A DNA stretch of 64,000 nucleotides, taken from positions 62,001-126,000 of the forward strand of contig NZ_JBHSMC010000029.1 in the NCBI RefSeq assembly GCF_042655485.1, read 5' to 3'. The translations under genes and the position numbers were made by a program. The notes under the pieces are model-generated. The model saw only the letters and a list, made by a program, of their open reading frames with translations, was not told the origin of the DNA and searched no databases. Shown one piece after another: positions 26,442 to 35,574 of this stretch. Within the stretch, counting starts at the first letter, position 1. Each line of letters opens with the position of its first letter. The stretch is from Lederbergia graminis (GTDB taxonomy: Bacteria > Bacillota > Bacilli > Bacillales > Bacillaceae_C).

Positions 26442-27713
26442 CTAATTACTTAATGTTGTATATTCATTTATAAAGTTTTCTAAAGGTAATTCTACTTGAT
26501 CACCAGATTGAAGATTTTTCACAGCTACTTTTCCAGCTGCTAATTCATCCTCTCCTAGAATAATTACATGTTTAGCGTTTAGTCGTTCTGCTGCTTTAAA
26601 TTGAGCTTTCATTTTGCGGTTTAGATAATCTCTTTCCGCTGAAAAACCTGCTTGTCTTAGCGATTGAAGCAATGTGACGGAATAATCTTTTGCTTTTTCA
26701 CCTAATGCAATAACGTAACAGTCAATTTGTTGTTCTTGAGTAATCTCTATCCCTTCTGCTTCTAGTGCACTAATTAATCTTTCTACACTAAAGGCAAAAC
26801 CAATACCTGGTGTTTCTGGACCACCCATTTCCTGCACGAGACCGTTATAACGTCCCCCGCCACAAAGTGTAGTAATGGCACCGAATCCTTCTGCCTCACT
26901 CATAATTTCAAAAGCAGTATGGTTATAATAATCTAATCCTCTAACTAATGTAGGATCTACAATAAAATCGATGTTCATTAATGATAAATACTGTTTTACT
27001 TTTTCGAAGTATAAGGATGATTCCTCATTTAAATAATCCAAAATAGATGGTGCAGTTTTCATTAATTCGTGATCCCGGTCTTTTTTACAATCTAGTATCC
27101 TTAAAGGATTTTTTTCTAACCGATTTTGACAATCGCTACAAAATTCGTGAATACTTGGTTGGAAGTGATTGATTAGAGCTGTTCTATGTGCTGCACGACT
27201 TGAATTATCTCCTAGACTATTGATTACAAGCTTTAGTTTCTTAAGACCTAATTGTTTATATATTTGCATCGCTAGTGAAATTACTTCTGCATCAATTGCA
27301 GGATCCATACTCCCTAGTGCTTCTACACCAAATTGTACAAATTGACGATAACGACCTTTTTGTGGGCGCTCATAGCGAAACATTGGACCTATATAATAAA
27401 GTTTCACAGGTTGATTTGCATTGCCATACATTTTATTTTCCGTAAAAGAACGAACAACAGATGCCGTTCCTTCTGGGCGTAAAGTTAAACTTCGCTCTCC
27501 ACGATCTTCAAATGTATACATTTCTTTTTGAACGATATCGGTAGTGTCACCCACTCCACGGAGGAATAATTCCGTATGTTCAAAGATTGGGGTGCGAATT
27601 TCCTCATATAAATATTTCCGACAAACTTCTTTTGCTGTTTCTTCAATCAACTGCCATTTTTCTACTGTACCTGGAAGAATATCTTGTGTTCCCCTTGGTA
27701 TTTGAATTGACAT
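26442..27713 (-). CDS. hisS: histidyl-tRNA synthetase
   Basis: Class II synthetase of 423 residues. Motif 2 is FRYERPQKGRYRQF, the histidine-binding peptide is LVRGLDYYNHTAFE, and GGRYNGLVQEMGG follows. The C-terminal anticodon-binding domain spans about 325-420. The ATG giving MSIQIPRGTQD has AGGAGG 7 bases upstream; 17 upstream residues of the open frame (MELIKLYIMKM...) are rejected because they lie in the T-box leader 3' region. Confidence 0.97.
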   Translation of the reverse strand: MSIQIPRGTQDILPGTVEKWQLIEETAKEVCRKYLYEEIRTPIFEHTELFLRGVGDTTDIVQKEMYTFEDRGERSLTLRPEGTASVVRSFTENKMYGNANQPVKLYYIGPMFRYERPQKGRYRQFVQFGVEALGSMDPAIDAEVISLAMQIYKQLGLKKLKLVINSLGDNSSRAAHRTALINHFQPSIHEFCSDCQNRLEKNPLRILDCKKDRDHELMKTAPSILDYLNEESSLYFEKVKQYLSLMNIDFIVDPTLVRGLDYYNHTAFEIMSEAEGFGAITTLCGGGRYNGLVQEMGGPETPGIGFAFSVERLISALEAEGIEITQEQQIDCYVIALGEKAKDYSVTLLQSLRQAGFSAERDYLNRKMKAQFKAAERLNAKHVIILGEDELAAGKVAVKNLQSGDQVELPLENFINEYTTLSN

Positions 27714-27762
27714 TCTGTTACCTCCTCTGATCATTTTCATTATGTACAGCTTTATTAACTCC

Positions 27763-28040
27763 AAAAAAAAGAAAGCTCCCGTCCCTTGTTCCGAAAAACA
27801 AGGGACGAGAAACTTTCCCGCGGTGCCACCCTTTTTGAAGTTAATGAATAACCTCCACTTAACAGTTATCGCCTGTATACGTCCGTCCCTACTAAGTATG
27901 CACTTTTCGAAACAGAGCCTACGGAATGTCTTTCATCAAGTCGTTTTGCAGAAATGCTTTCAGCCATGGCATTTCCTCTCTTTCCATTCGGTTCTTAACT
28001 ACTTTTTCCATCATTAGCTAATTATTAATATTTTAATTAT
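27763..28040 (-). promoter_or_regulatory. T-box riboswitch leader of hisS-aspS
   Basis: Minus strand AGGGTGGCACCGCGGG (27817-27832) is the conserved T-box. A terminator follows, GTCCCTTGTT (with AACAAGGGAC) and an A/T tract (27763-27808). The stem I region occupies the next about 200 bases. Because both downstream genes are class II synthetases, the specifier could read His or Asp. A GAC triplet near 27930 is a candidate but unproven. Confidence 0.92.
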
Positions 28041-28046
28041 TCATTA

Positions 28047-28075
28047 ATCATAATGAGTTACGCAATCTTTGTCAA
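28047..28075 (-). promoter_or_regulatory. sigma-A promoter of hisS-aspS
   Basis: TTGACA (28070-28075) and TATGAT (28047-28052) with a 17-base spacer, just upstream of the T-box leader. Confidence 0.88.
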
Positions 28076-28093
28076 TACTATCTTAATGGAGTA

Positions 28094-28270
28094 TTAAGAT
28101 CGGCCTAAATGCTTTTTCAATGCACGGACTTCCATTGAATTCAAACCGAACTCTTCCGAGGGACCTCCACTAATAGTATAATTGTCTTTATCTATACTAT
28201 TTTGTATATTCATATTATACATTTGCCTTGTACTAAAGGATGCAGTTTGGTTTTGCTCGTTTATCCTCAT
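28094..28270 (-). CDS. small hypothetical protein, 58 residues
   Basis: A short ORF below usual length cut-offs: MRINEQNQTASFSTRQMY at the N-terminus and EVRALKKHLGRS at the C-terminus. It has AAAGGAGG 8 to 9 bases before the ATG, a near-perfect ribosome-binding site, and no overlap with any other gene. It ends just upstream of the hisS promoter. The composition is polar and Asn/Gln-rich. B. subtilis has a small ORF (yrzK) in about the same place; homology is possible but not shown. Confidence 0.65.
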   Translation of the reverse strand: MRINEQNQTASFSTRQMYNMNIQNSIDKDNYTISGGPSEEFGLNSMEVRALKKHLGRS

Positions 28271-28428
28271 AGTGGTGACTCCTCCTTTTTTGGATATGGT
28301 GTCATTATGCCCAATTTGTAAAAATTCTATTTAAAAAAAGGGTTTTCATTTTCTTTCACGAATAGGTACAATAAATAATAACGAAAAAAATGATGGAAAT
28401 GGAGTTTGGAAGAAAGGCGGTTCCACTG

Positions 28429-29715
28429 TTGTACAAGAAATTATTTGTTATCATCGTACTATTATTTTCACTATTATTTGTCTCAACTGCTAGTATAGCG
28501 AAAGATAAAGTGATAATTATTACAGGAGATAGTGTAAATGTTAGGGAAGAACCAAGTATATCCTCTTCCGTTATTACCCAAATAGATTCAGGAGAAACAT
28601 TTCCTTTCCTTCAAGAAAAGAATGATTGGTACCAAATCGAACTAGAGAATGGTACCAAAGGCTGGATTGCTAGTTGGTTAGGAAAAATCGAGGAGATAGA
28701 ATCTACTACAAGTCCAACGAAAAAAGGAATTATTTTAGTCGATAATTTAAACATAAGGTCTGAACCAAACACAAATAGTACCGTAATTAATCAGTTACAA
28801 AAAGATGATCATGTACAAGTCATTTCACAAGAAAATGATTGGACAGAAATCTTATATCAATCAAAAAGTGCATGGATAAGTAGTCAGTATGTAGACATTT
28901 TGGAAGAAGAAAAGAGTAGTGAAGAAGATAACACGCAAACGAATATGGATGCGGAATTTATAACTACGTTATTTGACAATACAAGTATTAAAGAGAAGCC
29001 TACATCTAAATCTAAATCGATAGGAGAAACAAAAGCTGATACGGTATTAGAAGTGTTGGAGAAGAAGGATGATTGGTATAAAGTCAAATTCGATCATGAC
29101 AAAACAGGCTATATCGCAACGTGGATTGTATCTGATACAGCTGTTCCAGCAACAAATCCTACGACAATCGAGGAAGCTGTAAACAAAACAATAGTTATAG
29201 ATGCAGGTCATGGTGGAAGAGATGATGGAGCAGCAGGCTCAAACGGAACCCATGAAAAGGAATTAACATTAAATGTTGCTACTCAATTAGCAAGTAATTT
29301 AAAGAGAATTGGTTTTAATGTAGTAATGACAAGATCTGATGATCAGTTTATTCCTTTAGAAGACCGCACATATATCGCAACTAGCAATAATGCCGATGCT
29401 TTTATTAGTATTCATTTTGATAGTATAGAGGATAGTTCAGTTACTGGTCATACAACATACTACTATCATGATAGGGATACTCAATTATCAGAATTGATTC
29501 ATCAGGAAATTTCACATGTTGCGCAAATAAGAGATCGCGGAGTACGATTTGGCGACTACTTTGTTCTTAGAGAAAACCTAAAACCGTCTGTATTACTAGA
29601 GCTTGGCTACATTAGTAACCCAGAAGAAGAAAAAATCATCAATTCAAAAAGCTACCAACAACAAATTGCCGAAGCAATAGCTAAGGGAATACAAAAATAC
29701 TTTAGTCAAATTTAA
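28429..29715 (+). CDS. SH3b-domain N-acetylmuramoyl-L-alanine amidase (YrvJ-like)
   Basis: A secreted cell-wall hydrolase. A signal peptide or membrane anchor (FVIIVLLFSLLFVSTASIA) is followed by three bacterial SH3 repeats (about residues 30-90, 95-155 and 165-235) and a C-terminal Amidase_3 domain. Zinc ligands are visible in DAGHGG, KELTLN and SIHFD, and the catalytic Glu in LELGYIS. I prefer the TTG at 28429 because GAAAGGCGG lies 8 bases upstream; the ATG at 28390 has no ribosome-binding site. The gene pairs convergently with dtd across a shared terminator. Confidence 0.9.
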   Translation: MYKKLFVIIVLLFSLLFVSTASIAKDKVIIITGDSVNVREEPSISSSVITQIDSGETFPFLQEKNDWYQIELENGTKGWIASWLGKIEEIESTTSPTKKGIILVDNLNIRSEPNTNSTVINQLQKDDHVQVISQENDWTEILYQSKSAWISSQYVDILEEEKSSEEDNTQTNMDAEFITTLFDNTSIKEKPTSKSKSIGETKADTVLEVLEKKDDWYKVKFDHDKTGYIATWIVSDTAVPATNPTTIEEAVNKTIVIDAGHGGRDDGAAGSNGTHEKELTLNVATQLASNLKRIGFNVVMTRSDDQFIPLEDRTYIATSNNADAFISIHFDSIEDSSVTGHTTYYYHDRDTQLSELIHQEISHVAQIRDRGVRFGDYFVLRENLKPSVLLELGYISNPEEEKIINSKSYQQQIAEAIAKGIQKYFSQI

Positions 29716-29758
29716 AAAAGTTGTCCTAAAAGGCTACACCTTTTAGGACAACTTTTTA
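29714..29758. terminator. strong bidirectional terminator, amidase/dtd
   Basis: A near-perfect 19-bp inverted repeat, AAAAAGTTGTCCTAAAAGG with CCTTTTAGGACAACTTTTT, around a 5-base loop. A and T tracts on both sides let it stop transcripts from both convergent genes. Confidence 0.92.
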
Positions 29759-30196
29759 TTATTTTTCAAGTATAAGAGTTACTGGCCCATCATTTATAAG
29801 TTCTACATCCATCATTGCACCAAATATTCCTGTTTCCACTTCTATTCCTTTAGTTCGTAATAGTTCATTAAAGTGGTTATAAAGCAATTCCGCTTGATCG
29901 GGCTTAGCTGCACTCATAAAGTTCGGTCTTCTTCCCTTTTCACAATTACCATAAAGTGTAAACTGGGACACAGAAAGAATAGATCCCCCTATGTCTAGTA
30001 ATGATCTATTCATTTTTCCGCCTTCATCTTCAAATACACGTAAATGGGCAATCTTTTCTGCAAGCCATTCACATTCCTGTGTAGTATCCTCATGAGTTAC
30101 CCCTACTAATAATACTAATCCATTATCAATAGATCCAGTAACCTCTTTATTAACTGTAACACTAGCTTTCTTACATCTTTGTAAAACAACTTTCAT
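29759..30196 (-). CDS. dtd: D-aminoacyl-tRNA deacylase
   Basis: Hydrolyses D-amino acids (and glycine mischarged on tRNA-Ala) from tRNA. At 145 residues it has both chirality-checking motifs, SVSQFTLYG and DGPVTLIL (the Gly-cisPro motif). It begins 17 bases after relA and is probably co-transcribed with it, as in B. subtilis (yrvI). Confidence 0.96.
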   Translation of the reverse strand: MKVVLQRCKKASVTVNKEVTGSIDNGLVLLVGVTHEDTTQECEWLAEKIAHLRVFEDEGGKMNRSLLDIGGSILSVSQFTLYGNCEKGRRPNFMSAAKPDQAELLYNHFNELLRTKGIEVETGIFGAMMDVELINDGPVTLILEK

Positions 30197-30213
30197 TAAA
30201 GCCTCGAGCCCCT

Positions 30214-32400
30214 TTAATTCATAATTCTTCTTACTGCATATATATCAGGTATTTGCTTGATTTTATCAACAACTTTATGAAGATGGGCAATATTCTGGAT
30301 CGATATTGACATCATAATTGTTGCCATTTTATTGCGATCACTTCTACCAGTAACTGCAGTAATATTCGTTTTTGTACCACTTACAGTTTGTAATACTTCA
30401 TTTAAAAGACCACGACGATCATATCCTGATATTTCAATATCCACATTATATTCCTTACGATGTTGAGTAGTAGATTCCCACTCAACCGCAATAAGGCGAT
30501 TTTTCATTTCCTCTGTATTTATGTTTGGACAATCAGTACGGTGCACTGACACTCCTCTTCCCTTTGTAATGAATCCAACGATTTCATCTCCTGGGACAGG
30601 ACTGCAACAACGTGACAAGCGTATAAGTAAATTATTTGCACCTTTTACTGTAACTCCTGCCTCATGACGTTTATTAGGAGTATCCGGTTTAAGTTCTATA
30701 ATCTCATTTACAGCTTCTGCTTGGTCACGCTCTTTCCGTAATTTTTCAGTTAACCGATTTGCTACTTGTAGAGCAGTGATGCCATTATAGCCCACACTTG
30801 CGAATAAATCATCTTCATTTACAAAATTAAACTTACTTGCAACTTTTTTAATATTTTCTGGTGTTAATACCGATTTAGCATCAAATTCCATCTCTTTTAT
30901 TTCTTTTTCTACAAGCTCGCGCCCTTTTATCACATGCTCATCTTTACGTTGTCGTTTAAAGAACTGTCTAATTTTATTTTTCGCTTGTGAAGTTTGCGCT
31001 AATTTTAGCCAATCTTGACTAGGACCATAGGAATGTTTAGATGTTAAAATTTCGATTATATCGCCTGTTTTTAATTTATAATCAAGCGTAACAATTTTCC
31101 CGTTAATTTTTGCACCGATTGTTTTATTTCCTATCTCTGAATGAATTCGATAAGCAAAATCGATTGGAACAGAACCAGCTGGTAGTTCAATAACATCGCC
31201 TTTTGGAGTAAATACAAATACCATGTCAGAGAACAAATCGATTTTCAATGATTCCATAAATTCTTCGGCATTATCCGATTCATCCTGAAATTCTAATATT
31301 TCTCGGAACCATGAAAGTTTTTTCTCTAAAGCAGTTTGCGGACTCAATGCCTTGCCTTCTTTGTAAGCCCAATGTGCCGCTACACCATACTCCGATATTC
31401 GATGCATTTCAATCGTCCTAATTTGTACTTCTAGTGGATCCCCTTTAGGACCAATAACGGTAGTATGCAGCGATTGATACATATTAGGTTTGGGCATTGC
31501 AATATAGTCTTTGAAGCGACCAGGCATCGGTTTCCAGCATGTATGAATAATACCTAATGCTGCATAACAATCTTTTATGCTATTTACAATAATTCTGACC
31601 GCTAATAAATCATAAATTTCATTAAATTGTTTATGTTGTTTGACCATTTTTCGATAAATGGAGTAAATATGTTTAGGTCGACCATGAACTTCGGCTTTTA
31701 TATCCATATTTTCTAAGCCTTTTTTCACTTCAATCATAACGTCATCTAATGATTTCTCACGTTCATTACGCTTCCGCTTCATTAAATTAACGATTCTGTA
31801 ATATTGTTGTGGATTTAAATAACGGAGAGCTGTATCTTCAAGTTCCCATTTAATTTTCGAAATCCCTAAACGATGAGCTAAAGGAGCAAAAATCTCAAGT
31901 GTCTCATTTGCAATTCTTCTCTGCTTCTCAGGCGGCAAATGTTTTAGCGTCCGCATATTATGAAGTCTGTCCGCTAATTTAATCAAAATAACACGAATGT
32001 CCTGTGCCATGGCAATAAACATCTTTCGATGATTCTCGGCTTGTTGTTCCTCATGTGATTTATATTTGATTTTTCCAAGCTTTGTGACCCCATCGACAAG
32101 CATTGCAACCTCACTATTAAATTCAGATGATATATCTGCAAGAGTTACGGAAGTATCTTCTACTACATCGTGAAGAAAACCAGCGGCAAGTGTAGCTGGA
32201 TCCATTTCTAAATTTGCAAGAATACCGGCAACTTGAATAGGATGAATGATATAAGGTTCACCGGACTTCCGTACTTGCTCCTTGTGAGCATTATATGCAA
32301 ATTCATATGCCTTTCTTACGAATGCCACATGCTCATCATTTAAATATTTACTTGTCTGCATGATTACATCTTCTGCTGATAATATTAGATCTTTTGCCAT
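30214..32400 (-). CDS. relA: bifunctional (p)ppGpp synthetase/hydrolase Rel
   Basis: Controls the stringent response. The N-terminal HD hydrolase domain (FLHDVVEDTS) retains the HDxxED motif, so the protein should both make and degrade (p)ppGpp. The synthetase domain includes YDLLAVRII and PGRFKDYIAMPKPN, followed by TGS (DVIELPAGSVPIDFA), a Zn-finger-like CCSPVPGD region and a C-terminal ACT domain. The ATG at 32400 is chosen over a GTG at 32409, which lies in the AAAGGTGAT ribosome-binding site. 728 residues, near the family norm. Confidence 0.97.
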   Translation of the reverse strand: MAKDLILSAEDVIMQTSKYLNDEHVAFVRKAYEFAYNAHKEQVRKSGEPYIIHPIQVAGILANLEMDPATLAAGFLHDVVEDTSVTLADISSEFNSEVAMLVDGVTKLGKIKYKSHEEQQAENHRKMFIAMAQDIRVILIKLADRLHNMRTLKHLPPEKQRRIANETLEIFAPLAHRLGISKIKWELEDTALRYLNPQQYYRIVNLMKRKRNEREKSLDDVMIEVKKGLENMDIKAEVHGRPKHIYSIYRKMVKQHKQFNEIYDLLAVRIIVNSIKDCYAALGIIHTCWKPMPGRFKDYIAMPKPNMYQSLHTTVIGPKGDPLEVQIRTIEMHRISEYGVAAHWAYKEGKALSPQTALEKKLSWFREILEFQDESDNAEEFMESLKIDLFSDMVFVFTPKGDVIELPAGSVPIDFAYRIHSEIGNKTIGAKINGKIVTLDYKLKTGDIIEILTSKHSYGPSQDWLKLAQTSQAKNKIRQFFKRQRKDEHVIKGRELVEKEIKEMEFDAKSVLTPENIKKVASKFNFVNEDDLFASVGYNGITALQVANRLTEKLRKERDQAEAVNEIIELKPDTPNKRHEAGVTVKGANNLLIRLSRCCSPVPGDEIVGFITKGRGVSVHRTDCPNINTEEMKNRLIAVEWESTTQHRKEYNVDIEISGYDRRGLLNEVLQTVSGTKTNITAVTGRSDRNKMATIMMSISIQNIAHLHKVVDKIKQIPDIYAVRRIMN

Positions 32401-32535
32401 GAGGATCACCTTTTTAATAATTATATAAAATTGTATAAAAAAAGAGTATAATCTCTATTATCGAGAATTAAGACAAACTTGTAAAGGTTTTGACAACAAT
32501 TTAATTAAAATAGTTATTACAAAATTTCAAAGTAT

Positions 32536-32566
32536 AGAAAAAGCACTCAACTTTTCATGAGTGCTT
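32536..32566 (-). terminator. terminator after apt
   Basis: Minus-strand AGCACTCA and TGAGTGCT stem, 8-base loop, then TTTTTC. It lies about 20 bases after the apt stop. Confidence 0.88.
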
Positions 32567-32584
32567 TTCTCAGATTGGCTTTAA

Positions 32585-33097
32585 TTAAAATTTCATTAAT
32601 GAAACAACATCATAACCGTCTAGTTTTTCTTTACCGTTAAGATATGATAATTCAATTAAAAATGCAATACCAGCAACTATACCACCTAGTTTTTCAACTA
32701 GTTCAATCGTAGCTAAGATCGTTCCACCAGTGGCTAATAAATCATCCGTAATTAATACTCTTTGACCAGGCTTTATAGCATCTTTATGAATTGTAAGAGA
32801 ATCTTTTCCATACTCTTTCCCATATGTTGCTTTTATTGTTTCACGAGGAAGTTTGCCCTCTTTACGAACTGGTGCAAATCCAACTCCTAATGCATAAGCA
32901 ACTGGGCAACCTATGATGAACCCACGTGCTTCAGGTCCGACAACTAAATCTATTTGCCTTTCTTTTGCATAATTTACGATTTGATCTGTTGCATAATGAT
33001 AAGCTTCACCATTATCCATCAATGTTGTTATGTCTTTAAAAAGGACACCTTCTGTTGGCCAATCTGGAACAATCGTAATAAATTGCTTTAAATCCAT
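32585..33097 (-). CDS. apt: adenine phosphoribosyltransferase
   Basis: Converts adenine and PRPP to AMP in purine salvage. The PRPP-binding motif VLITDDLLATGGT is present, along with GPEARGFI. 170 residues, as in B. subtilis. AGGAGGAAAAG precedes the ATG. The first 10 bases overlap the recJ 3' end, consistent with a recJ-apt operon that continues to relA in B. subtilis; here a terminator and about 175 bases separate apt from relA. Confidence 0.97.
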   Translation of the reverse strand: MDLKQFITIVPDWPTEGVLFKDITTLMDNGEAYHYATDQIVNYAKERQIDLVVGPEARGFIIGCPVAYALGVGFAPVRKEGKLPRETIKATYGKEYGKDSLTIHKDAIKPGQRVLITDDLLATGGTILATIELVEKLGGIVAGIAFLIELSYLNGKEKLDGYDVVSLMKF

Positions 33098-35460
33098 GCT
33101 TTCTTTTCCTCCTCATTCGACACATTGTGTCCTAAACGTTTATCGAACCATTGTTTCAATTCTTGACTCGATGAATATAATAATTGTTCTTCAACTTGCA
33201 TCTTAGCTTGTTTGCGTTGAAAAGTGGGTGAATCCGCTAAATCCTTTTTCGTTTTTTGAGAATTCATCGTTATAATCCCATCATTTATTGTAACAAAATC
33301 CAACTCAAAAAACACTTTTGACATAAATAGTACTGTTTCCTTTGACCAGCCTCGATGTGCTGCAAGATCTGCTGCATATCGATTTACATTAAAACTACCT
33401 CTCTTTAATAAAAATGCATAATACCATTTAAAATTCTCTCTCGTCGGTAATGTAAGGGAAAAGGGCTCCTCGACTTGAGCAAAGTGAGAATATATCCTTG
33501 CAGGCTTTTTCCCTTCAATAAGATATTCTAAATCAATTATGTCATTCGGCAGATCAAATAACACTATATTTTGTCCATCTATATTAATGTGGAGAGCTTC
33601 TTCTCTATTTTTAATATATACAAAATTATCGATTACATCTGAATGTATCATCTTCTGATAATATTCATTGGAGAAAAAAATGAACAAGCCATTTCTTTTC
33701 TTCATTTCTTCCAGCCAATCATTCGATTGCTTATTTCCGCGGACATCGAAATGTTGCCACTCATTAATTGCAATATCTCGTAAGAATATTTGCGGCTTCT
33801 TGCGATTGTTCCATTCATTAATAGAAAGTTCACCTATGACCGATAATCTTGCTTTTGGTGATATATCATCAGCGAGTGAACCTAGATTGAAACCGACACC
33901 ATCTAATACATGATTATTATTATCTTCTAATGCGACTTTTAAATGGGTTTTATTTGCACCAATCTTGCGAATATCAGTAGTTTGTACATTTTCTATCATG
34001 ACTAATGGTTTTGGGTTACTCATTCCAAAAGGGGCTAACATATTTATCTGACTAATAGCCTCTATATCTATTTCTGTCATGTTTAAGGAAGTATCCAATT
34101 CAGTTAAAGGTTTATAATCTTCCTCTGTTAGTTGTTCCGCAGCAGCTTGATTTAGACGAGTACGGAGTATGTCTACATCCTCTAGTTTTAATGTCATTCC
34201 AGCTGCCATCGTATGTCCACCAAAATGCGGAAGAATATCTCTTGAATTGGATAGATTTTTAAATAAATCAAAACCATCAATACTTCTAGCCGAGCCTTTT
34301 GCCAGCCCTGTGTCCTGATCAAAATTTAACACAATTGTTGGTCGATAGAAATTCTCAACTAATCTAGAAGCAACGATACCAATTACACCGGGATTCCAGC
34401 CTTCCTTCCCTATAACAAGTACTTTATTATCAGAAATTGGGTACTTTTCGTTTACCATTTCAATTGCTTCTGTTGTTATGTCTGCAACAATTTTTTGCCT
34501 TTCTTTATTTAACAAATCTATTTCATTTGCAAGTTGTGTGGCATAATCTATATCTTTTGTCATTAATAATTCTACTGCTGGACCAGCATGTTGAAGTCGT
34601 CCAATTGCATTTAACCGCGGGCCAATCGCAAAACCTACCGTCTCTTCATTGATATCAGAAAGTTGTGTACCTGCTAAATTACACAATGCTTGAATACCTG
34701 GACGGGAAGTATTTGCTAGTTTATTTAGTCCTTTTTTCACTAGAAGCCGATTTTCTGCTTGCAATGGAACAAGATCAGCTATCGTCCCAATTGCTGCTAA
34801 GTCAAGAAGATGTTCAGGAACTTTTCCTAACAATGCATGAGCTAATTTAAAGGCTACTCCTACCCCTGCGAGATGGGGAAAGGGATAATGACCATCAGGT
34901 AATTTAGGGTGAATAATAGCATATGCATCTGGTAATATTTCTCCTGCTTCATGGTGATCGGTAATAATAAGGTCGATTCCAAGCTCTTTAGCTAATGACG
35001 CTTCCTTTAATGCTGCAATTCCAGTATCGACAGTGATGATAAGCTTAATGCCAATTTCATGCGCATGCCGAAAAGCATTCTCATTTGGACCATAGCCTTC
35101 TGTAAAGCGGTTTGGTATATAGTATGTTACATTCGCATGTTTTTCTAATAAAGTTTCCATTATGACGGATGTACTTGTCACACCGTCAGCGTCATAATCT
35201 CCAAATATTAAAATAGGCTGTTGTTGTTCTATCGCATCATTTATACGTTGGACAATCTTTTCCATATCTGAAAATAAATATGGATCATGAAATGTTTCAT
35301 TTTCAATATTTAAAAACCCTTGTGCAGTAGCAGCATCTGTTATTCCACGAGTAACTAAAAGTTTAGCAACTAGCGGGCTAATATTTAATTGATTACTTAA
35401 TTCTTTTGCTAATGATTCGTTGGATTCTTTCACAATCCAGCGTGATTTTGGAATTAACAT
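33088..35460 (-). CDS. recJ: single-stranded-DNA-specific exonuclease RecJ
   Basis: A 5'-3' ssDNA exonuclease in recombination and repair. The DHH-domain motif FGDYDADGVTS and the second motif TDHHEAGE are present, then DHHA1 with FGGHTMAAGM, an OB domain (KTHLKVAL) and a long C-terminal domain typical of Bacillus RecJ. The ATG at 35460 (MLIPKSRWIV) has GGGAG 8 bases upstream; the GTG at 35469 lies too close to it. 790 residues. Confidence 0.96.
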   Translation of the reverse strand: MLIPKSRWIVKESNESLAKELSNQLNISPLVAKLLVTRGITDAATAQGFLNIENETFHDPYLFSDMEKIVQRINDAIEQQQPILIFGDYDADGVTSTSVIMETLLEKHANVTYYIPNRFTEGYGPNENAFRHAHEIGIKLIITVDTGIAALKEASLAKELGIDLIITDHHEAGEILPDAYAIIHPKLPDGHYPFPHLAGVGVAFKLAHALLGKVPEHLLDLAAIGTIADLVPLQAENRLLVKKGLNKLANTSRPGIQALCNLAGTQLSDINEETVGFAIGPRLNAIGRLQHAGPAVELLMTKDIDYATQLANEIDLLNKERQKIVADITTEAIEMVNEKYPISDNKVLVIGKEGWNPGVIGIVASRLVENFYRPTIVLNFDQDTGLAKGSARSIDGFDLFKNLSNSRDILPHFGGHTMAAGMTLKLEDVDILRTRLNQAAAEQLTEEDYKPLTELDTSLNMTEIDIEAISQINMLAPFGMSNPKPLVMIENVQTTDIRKIGANKTHLKVALEDNNNHVLDGVGFNLGSLADDISPKARLSVIGELSINEWNNRKKPQIFLRDIAINEWQHFDVRGNKQSNDWLEEMKKRNGLFIFFSNEYYQKMIHSDVIDNFVYIKNREEALHINIDGQNIVLFDLPNDIIDLEYLIEGKKPARIYSHFAQVEEPFSLTLPTRENFKWYYAFLLKRGSFNVNRYAADLAAHRGWSKETVLFMSKVFFELDFVTINDGIITMNSQKTKKDLADSPTFQRKQAKMQVEEQLLYSSSQELKQWFDKRLGHNVSNEEEKKAWI

Positions 35461-35537
35461 GAATTTCACTCCCTAACCTTATTAGTATACTAGAGTGAAT
35501 CGTTCGTTTCAATTTGATTTAATGGTAGAGTTTATCA

Positions 35538-35568
35538 CAAAAAAACCCGCAGATTTTATTCTGCGGGA
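35538..35568 (-). terminator. terminator after secDF
   Basis: CCCGCAGA and TCTGCGGG form an 8-bp GC-rich stem with a 6-base loop, followed by TTTTTTTGTG on the minus strand. Confidence 0.93.
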
Positions 35569-35574
35569 TTCTTT

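Noticed and set aside
32410..32535. Promoter for relA
   Set aside because: TTGTCT, TTGTCA and TATACT-like hexamers are present, but none pair at 16-18 bases, so I did not call a promoter.
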